DNA of 64,000 bases, from positions 124,001 to 188,000 of the forward strand of contig CP061031.1 in the NCBI GenBank assembly GCA_014490595.1, read 5' to 3'. The position numbers were made by a program, and so were the translations under genes. Source of the DNA: Corynebacterium wankanglinii (lineage in GTDB: Bacteria; Actinomycetota; Actinomycetes; Mycobacteriales; Mycobacteriaceae). Each line of letters begins with the position of its first letter. Within the stretch, counting starts at the first letter, position 1. This document shows positions 12,161-22,410 of the stretch, in pieces. The notes beneath the pieces were generated by a model. The model was not told where the DNA came from, did no database searches, and saw only the letters and a list, made by a program, of their open reading frames with translations.

Positions 12161-13906
12161 GTGTCTTGGACTGAGCGACGGTTGCGTGAAACCCTTTCCC
12201 AGTTGCGCGCGTTTGGGGACGATACAAGCTTGGTTGAGTGCAAAACAGCAGGTGGGGGAGTCCCTGAGCAACTCGGCGAGACGCTGTGCGCGTTTGCGAA
12301 CATGCCACAAGCTGGCGCGCTCATTCTTGGGGTGAGTGAACGGCGTGGGTTCGAAGTCACCGGCGTTGCCGAGCCCGCGAAGATGGAGAAATCCGTGGTA
12401 AACGTGAACCGGAGTGCGGTGACACCGGCGCCACAGTTGGAGTTTTTCCACCACGTGCTTGACGGGAAGAACGTAGTCGTTGTGGAAGTCACGCCACTTC
12501 TGCCTTCAGAAAAGCCGGCGAAGTTCGAGGGTAAACCATTTTTGCGCCAGGCCGACGGCGACTACGTGATGAATTCGAATGACTTGAAAATGCTGTCGCT
12601 GTCGGCACTGACTGAGACCCAGCAGCACCATTTCGATTTTGAATCTTTGCCGGGAACCGATTCCGCCTTGCTTGACACCAGCGTGCTCAACACATACATG
12701 AAAACGGTGCGTGCTTCCCGGAGCCGCATAGCCAAAATCGACGATGTCACTCAGCTACTGCAGGTCACTAACGTTACGGACAGCCATGGCAACGTTCGAC
12801 TTGGCGGTTTGTACGCGCTGGGCTACCTCCCGCAATCGGTTGAGCCAGCACTTGGAGCGACAGCGGCGGTGCGGCTGGCTCGAGGGGAAGGAGCCGGCCG
12901 AAACAGGAACCTCACTGAGATCGAGGGTCCGTTGCCCGTGATGCTGGCGGAAGCGATGGACTGGATTCGGCGAAATGCGGACACCGTAAGCCGCTACACC
13001 GAAAACGGCCACTTAGTGGATCAGCCGGAGTTTCCTCCAAGCGCTATCCGAGAAGTGCTCTCGAACGCTCTGGTGCACCGGGACCTTGGGCCCTCGGTGG
13101 ACGTGGGCAAAAAGGTGGAGATCAGGCTCACGGAGCGCATGCTCATAATTGTCAGCCCAGGCGGCTTGCGTGGCCTATCTGTTTCTCAGCTTGAGGCACC
13201 TTCACTGACTAAAGCCCCGGTAAATAAGCGTCTGTACGAGATCGCGCGTTACCTCCGCATGGATGACGGGGAGCGTGTAATTGAGGGAGAAGGTGGCGGC
13301 ATTCAGGAAATCCTGACTGCGATCCGGGAGGCTCGCCTGCCCAAACCAAAGTTCATAGACAACGGTGTCGAATTCAAGGTTCTCTTCCCGCGCGGATCCC
13401 GTTTCACGAAAGAAGAGGATGACTGGTTGGAGGGGTTGCAGCGCGACGGGCTGCGGTTGACCCCGACGGAGGAAGATCTTCTGGTGGACCTGCGGAATCA
13501 CGGTGGTGCCACGCTTTCCGGCATCCTGCAGCGTTACTCGCCTTACAGTGAACAGTTTTGCAAGAGGATGTTGGACAGGCTCACGGAGACAGGGGTACTC
13601 CAGGAGACTGACGGCCGGTACACCTTGCCTGGAACCCGGAGCGACACACTGAGGTTCGAGGCCCCGCGGTCCGACATCACCGCCGCGTTCCACACTGATG
13701 GTCTGGCTTCCCTTGGCAAGAACGTTCCCTCCGTCTACCGGGCGTTTACTCCTGGCGCACAGGTCACGTTGAAGGAGTTGCAGGCGGCGACGGGCCTCTC
13801 GGTGGCGCAAGTGCGCTACGCCCTTGAACCCCTTCTCCACCACGGGCACGTGGTCATGCTCGGCGGTCAAGGCCGCCGGGGCACGACGTATCGGTTGAAG
13901 TACTGA
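12161..13906 (+). CDS. AlbA_2/Schlafen-like DNA-binding transcriptional regulator
   Basis: 581 aa. The N-terminal AlbA_2 (Schlafen-type) domain is seen in LVECKTAGGGVPEQLGETLC followed by AFANMPQAGALILGVSE. The middle ATPase-like C-terminal domain has FPPSAIREVLSNALVHRD. The C-terminal 150 residues form winged-helix units (LTPTEEDLLVDLRNHGGATL; LKELQAATGLSVAQVRYALE). Such proteins are usually transcription regulators or occur in defence islands. The first ATG of the frame at 12161 gives MSWTERRLRETLSQLRAFGD. It sits between the tRNAs and crtB and is bracketed by a 78-bp direct repeat, so acquisition as a unit is likely. No other gene in the window shares this architecture. Confidence 0.8.
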   Translation: MSWTERRLRETLSQLRAFGDDTSLVECKTAGGGVPEQLGETLCAFANMPQAGALILGVSERRGFEVTGVAEPAKMEKSVVNVNRSAVTPAPQLEFFHHVLDGKNVVVVEVTPLLPSEKPAKFEGKPFLRQADGDYVMNSNDLKMLSLSALTETQQHHFDFESLPGTDSALLDTSVLNTYMKTVRASRSRIAKIDDVTQLLQVTNVTDSHGNVRLGGLYALGYLPQSVEPALGATAAVRLARGEGAGRNRNLTEIEGPLPVMLAEAMDWIRRNADTVSRYTENGHLVDQPEFPPSAIREVLSNALVHRDLGPSVDVGKKVEIRLTERMLIIVSPGGLRGLSVSQLEAPSLTKAPVNKRLYEIARYLRMDDGERVIEGEGGGIQEILTAIREARLPKPKFIDNGVEFKVLFPRGSRFTKEEDDWLEGLQRDGLRLTPTEEDLLVDLRNHGGATLSGILQRYSPYSEQFCKRMLDRLTETGVLQETDGRYTLPGTRSDTLRFEAPRSDITAAFHTDGLASLGKNVPSVYRAFTPGAQVTLKELQAATGLSVAQVRYALEPLLHHGHVVMLGGQGRRGTTYRLKY

Positions 13907-13984
13907 GAGTTTCGCACTTTTCACTGTCAAAGTCAGAATGAAACTCCGAAATGGCGGGTAGACAAAGTGTGAAAGTGGGAATTC
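13907..13984. repeat. 78-bp direct repeat C, right copy
   Basis: Begins at the base directly after the stop codon of the AlbA_2 gene with GAGTTTCGCACTTTTCACTG and ends GTGAAAGTGGGAATTC. It has the same orientation as 12073-12150. It now also lies upstream of crtB. Confidence 0.85.
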
Positions 13985-14076
13985 TAGAACGACAATTTTC
14001 CCACCAGTATTATCGCCGCCGCCACCTACGACAAGTCCAAGGAGTAGCGCCGTGGCCGCACGGTAAGCTCACAGCC

Positions 14077-14916
14077 GTGAACACCTCCCTCTCCCGCTAC
14101 GACGCCATGGCGGACAAGGCGGCGGCGCAGGTGATCGCACGGTATTCCACGAGCTTTTCCCTGGCCACGAAGGCGTTGGCGAGGCCGGAGCGCACGCACG
14201 TCCGCAACCTGTACGCCGTGGTACGCATTGCGGACGAGATTGTGGACGGCGCGGCAGAGCAGGCCAACGAGTGCCCGGAAACCGCCCTCGACCTGTACGA
14301 GGAGCAGGTGCTCCACGCGCCGCGCCACCGTTTCCACACGGATCCGGTGTTGCACGCGTGGGCGCGCACCCACCGCGCGTGCAACATCGACAACAGCCAC
14401 ATGGAGGCGTTTTTCGCCTCGATGCGCGCGGATCTGACGCAGACGGAGTTCACTCCGGAGGAGCTGGATACCTATATATACGGCTCGGCTGAGGTGATCG
14501 GGCTGATGTGCTTGGACATTTTCATGCGCGACCGCGCGTCCGCGGATCGCCGTGTGTTGGAGGACGGCGCCCGCGCGCTCGGCAGCGCGTTTCAGAAGGT
14601 CAATTTCCTGCGTGACCTGGGGGAGGACCGTCGTGCGCTGGGGCGCGCGTACTTTGGCACCCAGCTTGACGACGATCTCAAGCTCTCCCTGACCAACGGC
14701 ATCACCGCCGAGCTGGACCGCGCCCAGCAGGCCATCGCGCTTCTGCCGCGGTCTGTGCGCGGGGGAGTGGCCGCAGCCGAGGCGCTGTATCGGGAGCTCA
14801 ACTCCAAGATCGCGACGACGCCGGCAGCGCAGCTGCAGACGACGCGCATCGGCGTGCCCAACCACCGCAAGCTATGGCTCACAGCCCGGGCCATGAAGAA
14901 AGCGACAACCGCATGA
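14077..14916 (+). CDS. crtB: Phytoene synthase
   Basis: 279 aa from GTG 14077 (VNTSLSRYDAMADKAAAQVI); an ATG at 14107 is an alternative. It joins two geranylgeranyl diphosphates to phytoene, the first carotenoid step. The Asp-rich motifs are VVRIADEIVDGA and NFLRDLGEDRRALGR. The stop overlaps the crtI start (ATGA), the usual crtB-crtI coupling. A crtE gene is not upstream here; that place is taken by the AlbA_2 gene and its repeats. The gene looks intact, but the downstream carotenoid genes are damaged. Confidence 0.92.
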   Translation: MNTSLSRYDAMADKAAAQVIARYSTSFSLATKALARPERTHVRNLYAVVRIADEIVDGAAEQANECPETALDLYEEQVLHAPRHRFHTDPVLHAWARTHRACNIDNSHMEAFFASMRADLTQTEFTPEELDTYIYGSAEVIGLMCLDIFMRDRASADRRVLEDGARALGSAFQKVNFLRDLGEDRRALGRAYFGTQLDDDLKLSLTNGITAELDRAQQAIALLPRSVRGGVAAAEALYRELNSKIATTPAAQLQTTRIGVPNHRKLWLTARAMKKATTA

Positions 14917-16457
14917 CACAGCCGAAAACCGCCATAGTGATCGGCGCCGGTGTGGCCGGAATGGCCACCGCCGCGTTGCTTGCGCGAGAGGGCATCCGCA
15001 CCACCGTGGTGGAGAAGCTGCCCACCTACGGCGGCCGCGCCGGCAACGAAACCGTCGGCGGCTTCCGGTTCGACACCGGCCCCAGCTGGTACCTCATGCC
15101 GGACGCCTTCGACCACTTCTTCGCCCTCTTTGGCAAACGCACCGAAGACGTGCTGGACCTCAAGCCGCTCACCCCCGCGTACAGGCTGTTCCCGGAGGGC
15201 GAGATGCCTATCGGCGTCACCTCCGGCCGCGACAACGCCATCGAGCTGTTCGAATCCATAGAGCCCGGCGCCGGCGAGAAGCTGCGCGAGTACCTGGACA
15301 GTGCGGCGGAAACCTACGACCTGGCGCTGGAGTGCTTCCTCTACACCACTTTCCGCTCGCTCGCGCCGTTTGCGCAGATCACGGGCCAGTACGGCAAGCT
15401 CGCGCGCTACCTCACCGAGCCGCTGGATCGCTTCGTGGCCAGCCGCTTCACGGACACCCGCCTGCGCCAGATGCTCACCTACCCCGCGGTATTCCTCTCC
15501 TCGCCCGCGCGCACGCCGAGCTTGTACCACCTGATGAGCCACACGGACCTCACCCAGGGCGTGGCGTACCCGCAGGGCGGTTTCGCCGCAGTCATGGACG
15601 CTATCTACGACCTGGCTGTGGAACAGGGAGTGCGCTTCTCCTTCGACACCGAGGTCGCGGCCATCGATTACAGCGGGCGCAAGGCCACGGGCATCACGCT
15701 TATCGACGGCCAAAGGCTCCCCGCCGACATCATCGTCTCCGCCGCAGACCTCCACCACACCGAAACCCGCCTGCTGCCGAAGAAGAAGCAGACCTACGCC
15801 GAGCGCTATTTCGCCCCGCGCGACCCCGGCCTCGGCACCGTGCTGGTCATGCTCGGCGTGGAAGGCGAAATTCCGGAGCTGGCCCACCACAACCTGCTGT
15901 TCTCCCGGCAGTGGGAAGACGACTTCGCGGCGGTGTTCGACGGCCCTGTGGCGCAGCGTCCCCTGGGCGCCTCCCGGTCGATCTACGTGTCCAAGCCGTC
16001 CGCCACTGACCCCGACGTGGCACCGGCCGGGCACGAGAACCTCTTCGTGCTGGTACCCGTCGCCGCCGAGGAGGCGATCGGCCACGGCAACATGTACCGA
16101 GAGCAGGCAAGCGGGCAGGTGGAGCGCATCGCCGACGCGGCGATACAACAGATCGCGCAGTGGTGTGGGGTGGAGGGGTTAGACCGAAGGGTCGTCGTGA
16201 AGCAGACGCTCGGGCCCGCGGACTTCGCCGAGCGCTACCACGCGTGGTCCGGCGGGTCCATCGGACCGGCGCACACGCTCCGGCAGTCGGCGTTTTTGCG
16301 CGGGTCCAACAAGAGCCGCAGGCTGGACAACCTCTACTACGCGGGCGCCACCACCACGCCAGGGGTCGGCGTGCCCATGTGCCTGATCTCCGCCGAGAAC
16401 GTGCTCAAGCGTCTGCGCGGGGACACCAGCCCGGGCGCGCTGCCGGAGGCGCGGTGA
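14913..16457 (+). CDS. crtI: Phytoene desaturase
   Basis: 514 aa from ATG 14913, overlapping crtB by ATGA; an upstream in-frame ATG at 14874 lies inside crtB and is rejected. The N-terminal FAD-binding fold is AIVIGAGVAGMATAALLARE, followed by GGRAGNETVGGFRFDTGPSW. The C-terminal bacterial-type desaturase signature is seen in NLYYAGATTTPGVGVPMCLI. It converts phytoene to lycopene at the membrane. The stop overlaps the start of the crtYe remnant by one base, showing that the original operon continued. Confidence 0.95.
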   Translation: MTQPKTAIVIGAGVAGMATAALLAREGIRTTVVEKLPTYGGRAGNETVGGFRFDTGPSWYLMPDAFDHFFALFGKRTEDVLDLKPLTPAYRLFPEGEMPIGVTSGRDNAIELFESIEPGAGEKLREYLDSAAETYDLALECFLYTTFRSLAPFAQITGQYGKLARYLTEPLDRFVASRFTDTRLRQMLTYPAVFLSSPARTPSLYHLMSHTDLTQGVAYPQGGFAAVMDAIYDLAVEQGVRFSFDTEVAAIDYSGRKATGITLIDGQRLPADIIVSAADLHHTETRLLPKKKQTYAERYFAPRDPGLGTVLVMLGVEGEIPELAHHNLLFSRQWEDDFAAVFDGPVAQRPLGASRSIYVSKPSATDPDVAPAGHENLFVLVPVAAEEAIGHGNMYREQASGQVERIADAAIQQIAQWCGVEGLDRRVVVKQTLGPADFAERYHAWSGGSIGPAHTLRQSAFLRGSNKSRRLDNLYYAGATTTPGVGVPMCLISAENVLKRLRGDTSPGALPEAR

Positions 16458-16692
16458 TGCAATTCGCGTACCTGGGGGCGCTGCTGTTTTCGCTGGCAGG
16501 GATGGTGATCATCGACCACCGTTGGAAAACCGCGTTCTTCCGCAACCCTCGCAAGGCCGCACTCGTGTCCGCGGGGATTCGCCGTACATGGTGGGCGTGG
16601 ATCTGGCGCCGCAGCTGCCGCTGGAAGAGTCGATCTTCCTGTTCTTTCTCACCTACCTGACCATGAACCTGACGGGACTCTTGCGCGCGTGA
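16457..16692 (+). pseudogene. crtYe: C50 carotenoid cyclase subunit remnant (CrtYe-like)
   Basis: Starts at ATG 16457, overlapping the crtI stop, with MQFAYLGALLFSLAGMVIID and RWKTAFFRNPRKAALVSAG. The frame then changes at about 16575. The continuing frame gives DSPYMVGVDLAPQLPLEESI followed by FLFFLTYLTMNLTGLLRA and a stop. Lycopene cyclase domain proteins have roughly 25 further residues between these two blocks, so an internal deletion of about 75 bp (not a multiple of three) is the simplest reading. The conserved PLEE motif is still recognisable. A full crtYf gene is absent downstream. Family from pattern; which cyclase subunit each half came from is less sure. Confidence 0.7.
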
Positions 16693-17387
16693 CATAACGG
16701 CGTCTTCGATTACGAATCCGACATTGTCAACCCCGCAAAGGCGGCGTTGAGGGCGCGGTGCTGCCCAGGTCCATGCACCGGCCGCTCCTGATCGCCTCCG
16801 CCGCCACCGTGATCCCGTTCGCACTGTATCTATTTGCGGTGGGGACGTGGGCGTTGTCGGCGGCGCTGGCTCTGGCGCTGTTTGCGGTGGTGGCGTACTC
16901 CGCGCCGCCGCTGCGCTTCAAGGAGGTTCCGTTGTTGGACTCCGTGACCTCGCCCGCGCACTTCACGCTGCCCGCAGTGGTGGGCGCGCTGATCGGCGGC
17001 GCTTTCATCGGCGGCTACCTCGGCCTGGCATTGGCGGCTTTCTTTCTGTGGGGGATGGCGAGCCACGCGTTGGGGGCCGTGCAGGATGTCCAGTCCGACC
17101 GCGCCGGGGGGTTGCGCTCCGTGGCGACCGAGCTGGGCGCTCGCCTTACGACGCGCTCCGCCTCCACCCTCTACCTGGCAGCAGCCGCCCTCTGCTTTGC
17201 GTTGCCTTCACCCGGCTGGGCAGTGGGCCTGCTCGGGCTGGGGTACGTTGCCAACACGGTAAGGTTCTGGAACGTCACCGACGCTACCTCCGCTGTTGTG
17301 AATCGAGCCTGGCGGGTGTTCCTCTGGCTGAACTACCTCACCGGAGCGGCCGTGACCTTTGCCGTGCTGGCCAGCGCCGCACGCTGA
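16693..17387 (+). pseudogene. crtEb: Lycopene elongase remnant (CrtEb, UbiA family)
   Basis: UbiA-type prenyltransferase lacking its first 75-80 residues. The recognisable sequence begins NGVFDYESDIVNPAK, corresponding to the first Asp-rich motif NDxxDxxxD but with Gly for the first Asp. It abuts the crtYe remnant, so crtYf and the 5' end of crtEb appear to have been removed together. A one-base loss at about 16738 (AAAGGCGGCG for AAAGGGCGGCG) breaks the frame. The rest (MHRPLLIASAATVIPFALYL onward) is open to 17387, with the second motif VQDVQSDRAGG and several membrane helices. Confidence 0.75.
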
Positions 17388-17390
17388 ATT

Positions 17391-17643
17391 GGCTTTGTTG
17401 AACAATCGCTGGGTGTGTGGTGAAGATCACCTTGCTTTTTTCTTCCTGAGTGTTGACTAAAGGTCAAGGTCAGGGGGTCGATTTTCTGAGTTTCTGCGGG
17501 TCAGTCGGCGTTTTGGATTGTTGTACGGGGGTGCGGACTATTTTCCAAGCCGATCTTGCGATTAAATGTGTAGTTATCAGTTTGGAGATCCGTGTTCAGG
17601 TGATCTCAAGGCTGCTTCGAATATCTCCTCCGACTTGTAAGGA
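17391..17643 (+). promoter_or_regulatory. Leader/promoter of surface protein copy 1
   Basis: About 250 bp nearly identical to 22161-22410. From left to right: TTTGTTGAACAATCG (17394-17408), the dyad GGTGAAGATCACC (17419-17431), an AT-rich stretch CTTGCTTTTTTCTTCC, and a conserved leader with GATTAAATGTGTAGTTATC. RBS-like TAAGGA lies just before the ATG. The conservation of the whole leader between copies suggests shared regulation. Confidence 0.7.
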
Positions 17644-20600
17644 ATGAAGCCGTTGAAGAACGCAAATCTTAAGAAGCGCGTCCTCGCCACCATGGTTTCC
17701 GCCACGGTGGCGTTTGGTGGTGTAGCTGTCGCAGCTCCGTCCGCTGACGCGGACCAACGCATTACTAGCCAGTACTCCGCGCTCGATAGTGCAGACCAGC
17801 ACGTTGCGCTTGCATATAACGCGACGCAGAAGGTCAACCGTGCCATGGAAATGATGGACACCGTGTACGGCCCGGGCTGGTGCATCGACCGTCACCTGGA
17901 CGTCCCGTTCGACGACACGCAGTACGACGTGCGAAAGCTGGACGGCACCTCCGGCTTCTACGGTTTCAACTACGACTACGGCGGGGACCTGAAGATTCAC
18001 CCGGACATTCAAAAGGCCGCCATCAACCTGACCAAATCCATGTTGGACTCGTACTACGCAGGTCAGGAAGCGGAAGCCAAGCGCAAGAACTTCGCCCTCC
18101 AGGCACTGCTCTCCAACAACCTAGAAATGCTGGACCAGCTCCGCGGCCACATCTACGGCGCGTTTACGCTGGGCAACAGCAACGGCACTGCACCGAGGGT
18201 GACCCAACAGGAGTTCCTGCAGTGGACCGGTTTCCAGATCGGCCAGAACTACGGCAAGCCGCTCGGCCAGTCCGCGTTCTACCTGGTCAAGAACGAGCAG
18301 GCGTTCTCCCAACTCAAGGTCAAGTCCGGCGAGTACGTCACCGTGCTGGTTCCGAAGAACTACAACGTCTACGCGGACCTGGACCAGGAGCGCACCAACC
18401 AGCGCATCGTCATCGTGGCGCAGCCGGGCCTGGAGGGCTACGAGCCGCACAAGACCGTCATCCGTGAGACCGTCACGGTAACCCCGTCCGCGGAGACCGT
18501 GACCGAGACCGCCAAGGGCCCCACCGTCACCGTCACCGAGCGTGTGCGCGCAACCGAGTTCACTGAGGTGGAGGAGCGCCCGACCATCACCAAGACGGAG
18601 CGCGTCCAGCCGGTGAAGACCATCACCCAGACCGCTTCCCAGCCGGACAAGACCGTCACCGCTTGGGCTCAGCCGGAGATGTCCGGTGTGACGGAGACCT
18701 ACACCCGTGAGCCGGTCACCGAGACCGTTACCGAGACGGCTCCGACGCCGACCGTGACCAAGTACCTGGACGAGCCGGTTGTGGTGACCAAGACCGAGAC
18801 CATCACCCCGACGGCCACCGAGGACGCTCCGGAGAAGACCAACACGGTCACCCAGACCGCTGACCCGGTCTACGTCACCGAGACGACCACCCTGCCGGAG
18901 GAGACCGAGACCACCACGGTCACCGCCGCTCCGAAGACCGTCGTTTCCACGGTGCACACCACCGTGACCAACGTGGAGAAGATCGAGCGCACCACCGAGG
19001 TTGAGCGCTACTACCGCCAGTACAAGTACGCCTTCGACTTCCGCAACTCCGACAAGTCCCAGCAGCTCGAGGTCGGCGGCCTGGGCGACTGGAAGATCGA
19101 CTTCATCGACGACTCCAACGGCCTGGTCAAGGTGGAGAAGAAGCTCGTAGACGGCAAGTACGTCCTCGAGGTCACCCCGGTCAAGGAAGGCACCGGCACC
19201 GTCCGCATCGTCGTGGTTGACTCCGAGGGCAACCGCAACGAGTACACCATCAACGTGGTCAACGAGAAGGCCGAGCAGGTCGAGATCACCGAGGCTGTTC
19301 AGAACAACCACTACTTCAACGTGGGTGTGGCAGCTACTCCCAGACCATCCAGGTGCCCAAGGGCTGGAACTACGAGATCGTCGAGGGCGGCAACTTTGCC
19401 GACACCGAGGCTGTCGAGGGCGGCTTCCGCCTGAAGGTGAAGGACAACGTCCTGCGCGGCACCGTCAAGGTGAAGGTGTTCGAGGAGGTTGACGGCAAGA
19501 AGACCGGCAACGAGACCAACTACATCTTCAACATCGACGCGATGGGCGACCGCTTCAACCAGACCCGCACCATTGGTAACGCCAACTCCTACAAGCTCGA
19601 GGTGGCAAACGTTGAGGAGCAGCCGAAGATCGTCTCGGCGAGGACCTCATCGAGAGCATCGTCAAGGGCGAGGACGGCTTCTGGGTGATCACCCCGAAGT
19701 CCGGCGCCGAGGGCGACGTGGTCATCGAGGCCACCGACAAGGACGGCAACGTCTACACCTACACCCTGAAGATCAAGCAGGGCACCAACGTTCTCGTGGA
19801 CGTGGAGACCCACACGATCAACGAGGGCGAGTCCGTGAAGATCACCGCCGAGGGCGATGACTTCGAGCTTGAGGCTATTGATGGCCAGGCTGGCTACAAC
19901 CCGGACAACTGGGAGATCCAGCGCAACGGCCGCGAGTGGACCATCGTGAACAAGGAAAACGGTGCCGCCACTTTCAACCTGTACAAGAAGGACGCGAACT
20001 CCGAAGAGGGCCGCATCCTGGTTGGCGTGTACACCGTGATTGCCAAGCCGAAGGCCGCTCCGACCTTCAAGCCGGCTGAGATCGAGCGCACCATCTTCGA
20101 CCGCAACACCCTGGACATCACCCCGGGCAAGGTCGGCGACACCCCGAACAAGGTTGAAGTGACCAAGGGCGGCGAGAACGTCACCGTGGTTATGGAGGAC
20201 GGCAAGTACCGAGTGCTGCCGAAGCCGGGCTTCGAAGGCGACGTCGTGCTCACCGAGACCGCCCAGGGCCAGACCGTGGTCACCTACACCATCCACGTTG
20301 TGCCGAGCTCGGTCGAGGAGATTGAGAAGCCGGCGAAGGCAGGCTCCGATGTCACCTTCACCGGCATGAAGGACGGCCAGGAGCTGCGCATCACCCAGGG
20401 CGAGGACCTCGTTGACACTGCGAACTCCAACCTGGAAAAGGGCCAGATCAAGTTCGTTCCTGGTGCAAGCGGCCTCGTTGTCATTGAGAACCTCAACTCC
20501 CGCGGCCTGCCGCTCCAGAAGTTCACTTTCGACGTTTCCCCGGTCGATCCGGTTGAGTCCACCGTCGAACTCAACGGCAACAGCGCTGCGCGCATCGGCC

Positions 20601-22097
20601 TGCCGTCCGGCCTGACCTACGAGATCGACGGCCCGGACCTGGTGGACATCGTGCGCGACGGCAACGAGCTCGTCATCACCCCGAAGGACGACGCCAAGGG
20701 CACCACCACCGTTCTGGTGAAGGACGAGCGTGGCAACGTGCTCTACCGCTACATCCTCAACGTGGACGGCACCAACAAGCCGGCGAAGAACTCCACGGTC
20801 AAGGAGACCTACACCATCAGCACCGACGGCTCCTACAAGGTTGTTCGTCGCAACGACAACCCGCTGAAGGTGACCGAGGGTTCCGAGTGGGTGAACATCG
20901 ACGAGCGCGACGCCAGTGGATCGTTACCCCGAAGGGTCCGGAGTCCGTTGGCAAGGAGGTTGTCATCGTCGAGCAGCGTGGCGACGTCATCGTCCGCCGC
21001 GATGTTGTGAAGATTGTTCCTGAGGCGAAGCCGCTGCGCTACACCGAAGAGCGTGGCACCCTGGTCAACGAGCTGACCGGTCGCATCATCAAGGCGACCC
21101 GAAGAACGAGATCCGCTACATCCGCGGCAAGGACCTGGTCACCGAAGACCCTGCCGAACGGCACGATCCAGCTCACCCCGGTGGAGGGCAAGACCGGCAA
21201 CCTCCTCGTTGAGGAAGTTGATTCCGAGGGCAACCCGGTCCGCATCATCGAGCTCGAGGTACCGAAGAACCCCGACTTCGCAGAGGGCAACACCCTGCCG
21301 GAGATCAAGTGGACCGGCAACAACAAGGACGGCTGGACCGTCAACGTCACCGGTGGCTCCAACAGCGTTGACATCAAGCTGTGCGAGGATGGCGACCCGG
21401 CAAGGGCACCTGCACCAAGCTGGTGCCGCTCGACCCGAACAACGTGGTGCCGGGTAAGGGCACCGCTGAAGGCTCCGAGCTGAAGATCAAGCCGGGCGAC
21501 TACCTCAACGGGTACAAGTACATCGTGCTTGACGGCACCCACAACGGCATGGGCACCGATGTCCGTGTGGTGATCGACGTCGCGGCTGGCGCCGAGCTGA
21601 ACACCACGCAGACCGAGAAAGGCTCCTCGGAGCTCGACGGCAAGTGCATCGCCTCTATCGTGGGTCTGTCTGCGCCGCTGTTGCTGGCTATCCCGCTGGG
21701 CATCCTGTCCCAGGTCCAGATCCCGGGCCTGGAGGGCCTGTCCGCACAGGTCAACAACGCGATCCGTGAGGCGAACGACCAGATCCAGCGCGGTCTGGGC
21801 ATCTACGACAATGATCGCGCTCAGCGCGCGGCTGGCCTGCAGGGTGCCTTCTCCGTGCAGAACCCGGAGATGCTCGGCCTTGCAGCTGGCTCGCTGGCTG
21901 CGATCACCCTGGGCTTGCTGATCGTTGACGGCGTCATGCGCGCCTGTGGCCAGGAGGAGATGACATCCTCCTACAAGATTGGCGAGGCCACGGACAGCGA
22001 GTTCCTGATGCACGGCTCTTCCGGCAAGTCGGCAGAGTCTACGAAGAAGGAGTCGGCGTCGTCCTCCAAGGACAAGGCTGCTTCCGCTGAGAAGTAA
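17644..22097 (+). pseudogene. Giant surface protein copy 1, thioester-domain-like head, multiple frameshifts
   Basis: Signal peptide MKPLKNANLKKRVLATMVSA. Head domain with C80 in YGPGWCID and Q188 in VTQQEFLQW, the Cys and Gln arrangement of thioester adhesin (TED) domains. Then a Thr/Val/Glu-rich stalk (residues about 275-445, for example ETVTVTPSAETVTETAKG) and several 80-residue beta modules. The C-terminal corynebacterial anchor is LDGKCIASIVGLSAPLLLAI with AGSLAAITLGLLIVDGVMRA. The frame breaks near 19330, 19630, 20925, 21095, 21150 and 21405. Each is explained by loss of one or two G from a GGC or GGGC context, and repaired it would be about 1480 aa, like the intact paralogue downstream. 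True decay and sequencing error are both possible. Confidence 0.8.
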
Positions 22098-22107
22098 ACC
22101 TCTTCGC

Positions 22108-22155
22108 AAAGGGTGAATGCCCGGAGATGCAAATCTCCGGGCATTCACCCTTTTT
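22108..22155 (+). terminator. Terminator of surface protein copy 1
   Basis: GGGTGAATGCCCGGAGA pairs perfectly with TCTCCGGGCATTCACCC around TGCAAA and is followed by TTTTT. It is a strong rho-independent terminator separating the two paralogues. Confidence 0.95.
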
Positions 22156-22160
22156 CACGC

Positions 22161-22410
22161 TTTGTTGAACAATCGCTGGGTGTGTGGTGAAGATCACCTT
22201 GCTTTTTTCTTCCTGAGTGTTGTCTAAAGGGCAAGGTCAGCGGGTCGGGATTATGGGTTTGTGCGGGTCAGTCGGCGTTTTCGGTTCTTGTGCGGGGGTG
22301 CGGACTATTTTCCAAGGCGATCTTGCGATTAAATGTGTAGTTATCAGTTTGGAGATCCGTGTTCAGGTGATCTCAAGGCTGCTTCGATTATCTCCTCCGA
22401 CTTGTAAGGA
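22161..22410 (+). promoter_or_regulatory. Leader/promoter of surface protein copy 2
   Basis: Duplicate of 17391-17643 with few differences. TTTGTTGAACAATCG is at 22161-22175 and GGTGAAGATCACC at 22186-22198, with the same conserved leader. The terminator of copy 1 ends just before it, so copy 2 is transcribed from its own promoter. Confidence 0.7.

Noticed and set aside
17391..22410. Duplicated leaders as long terminal repeats of a mobile element
   Set aside because: There is no transposase or target duplication, and similarity continues into the coding starts, which fits tandem gene duplication.
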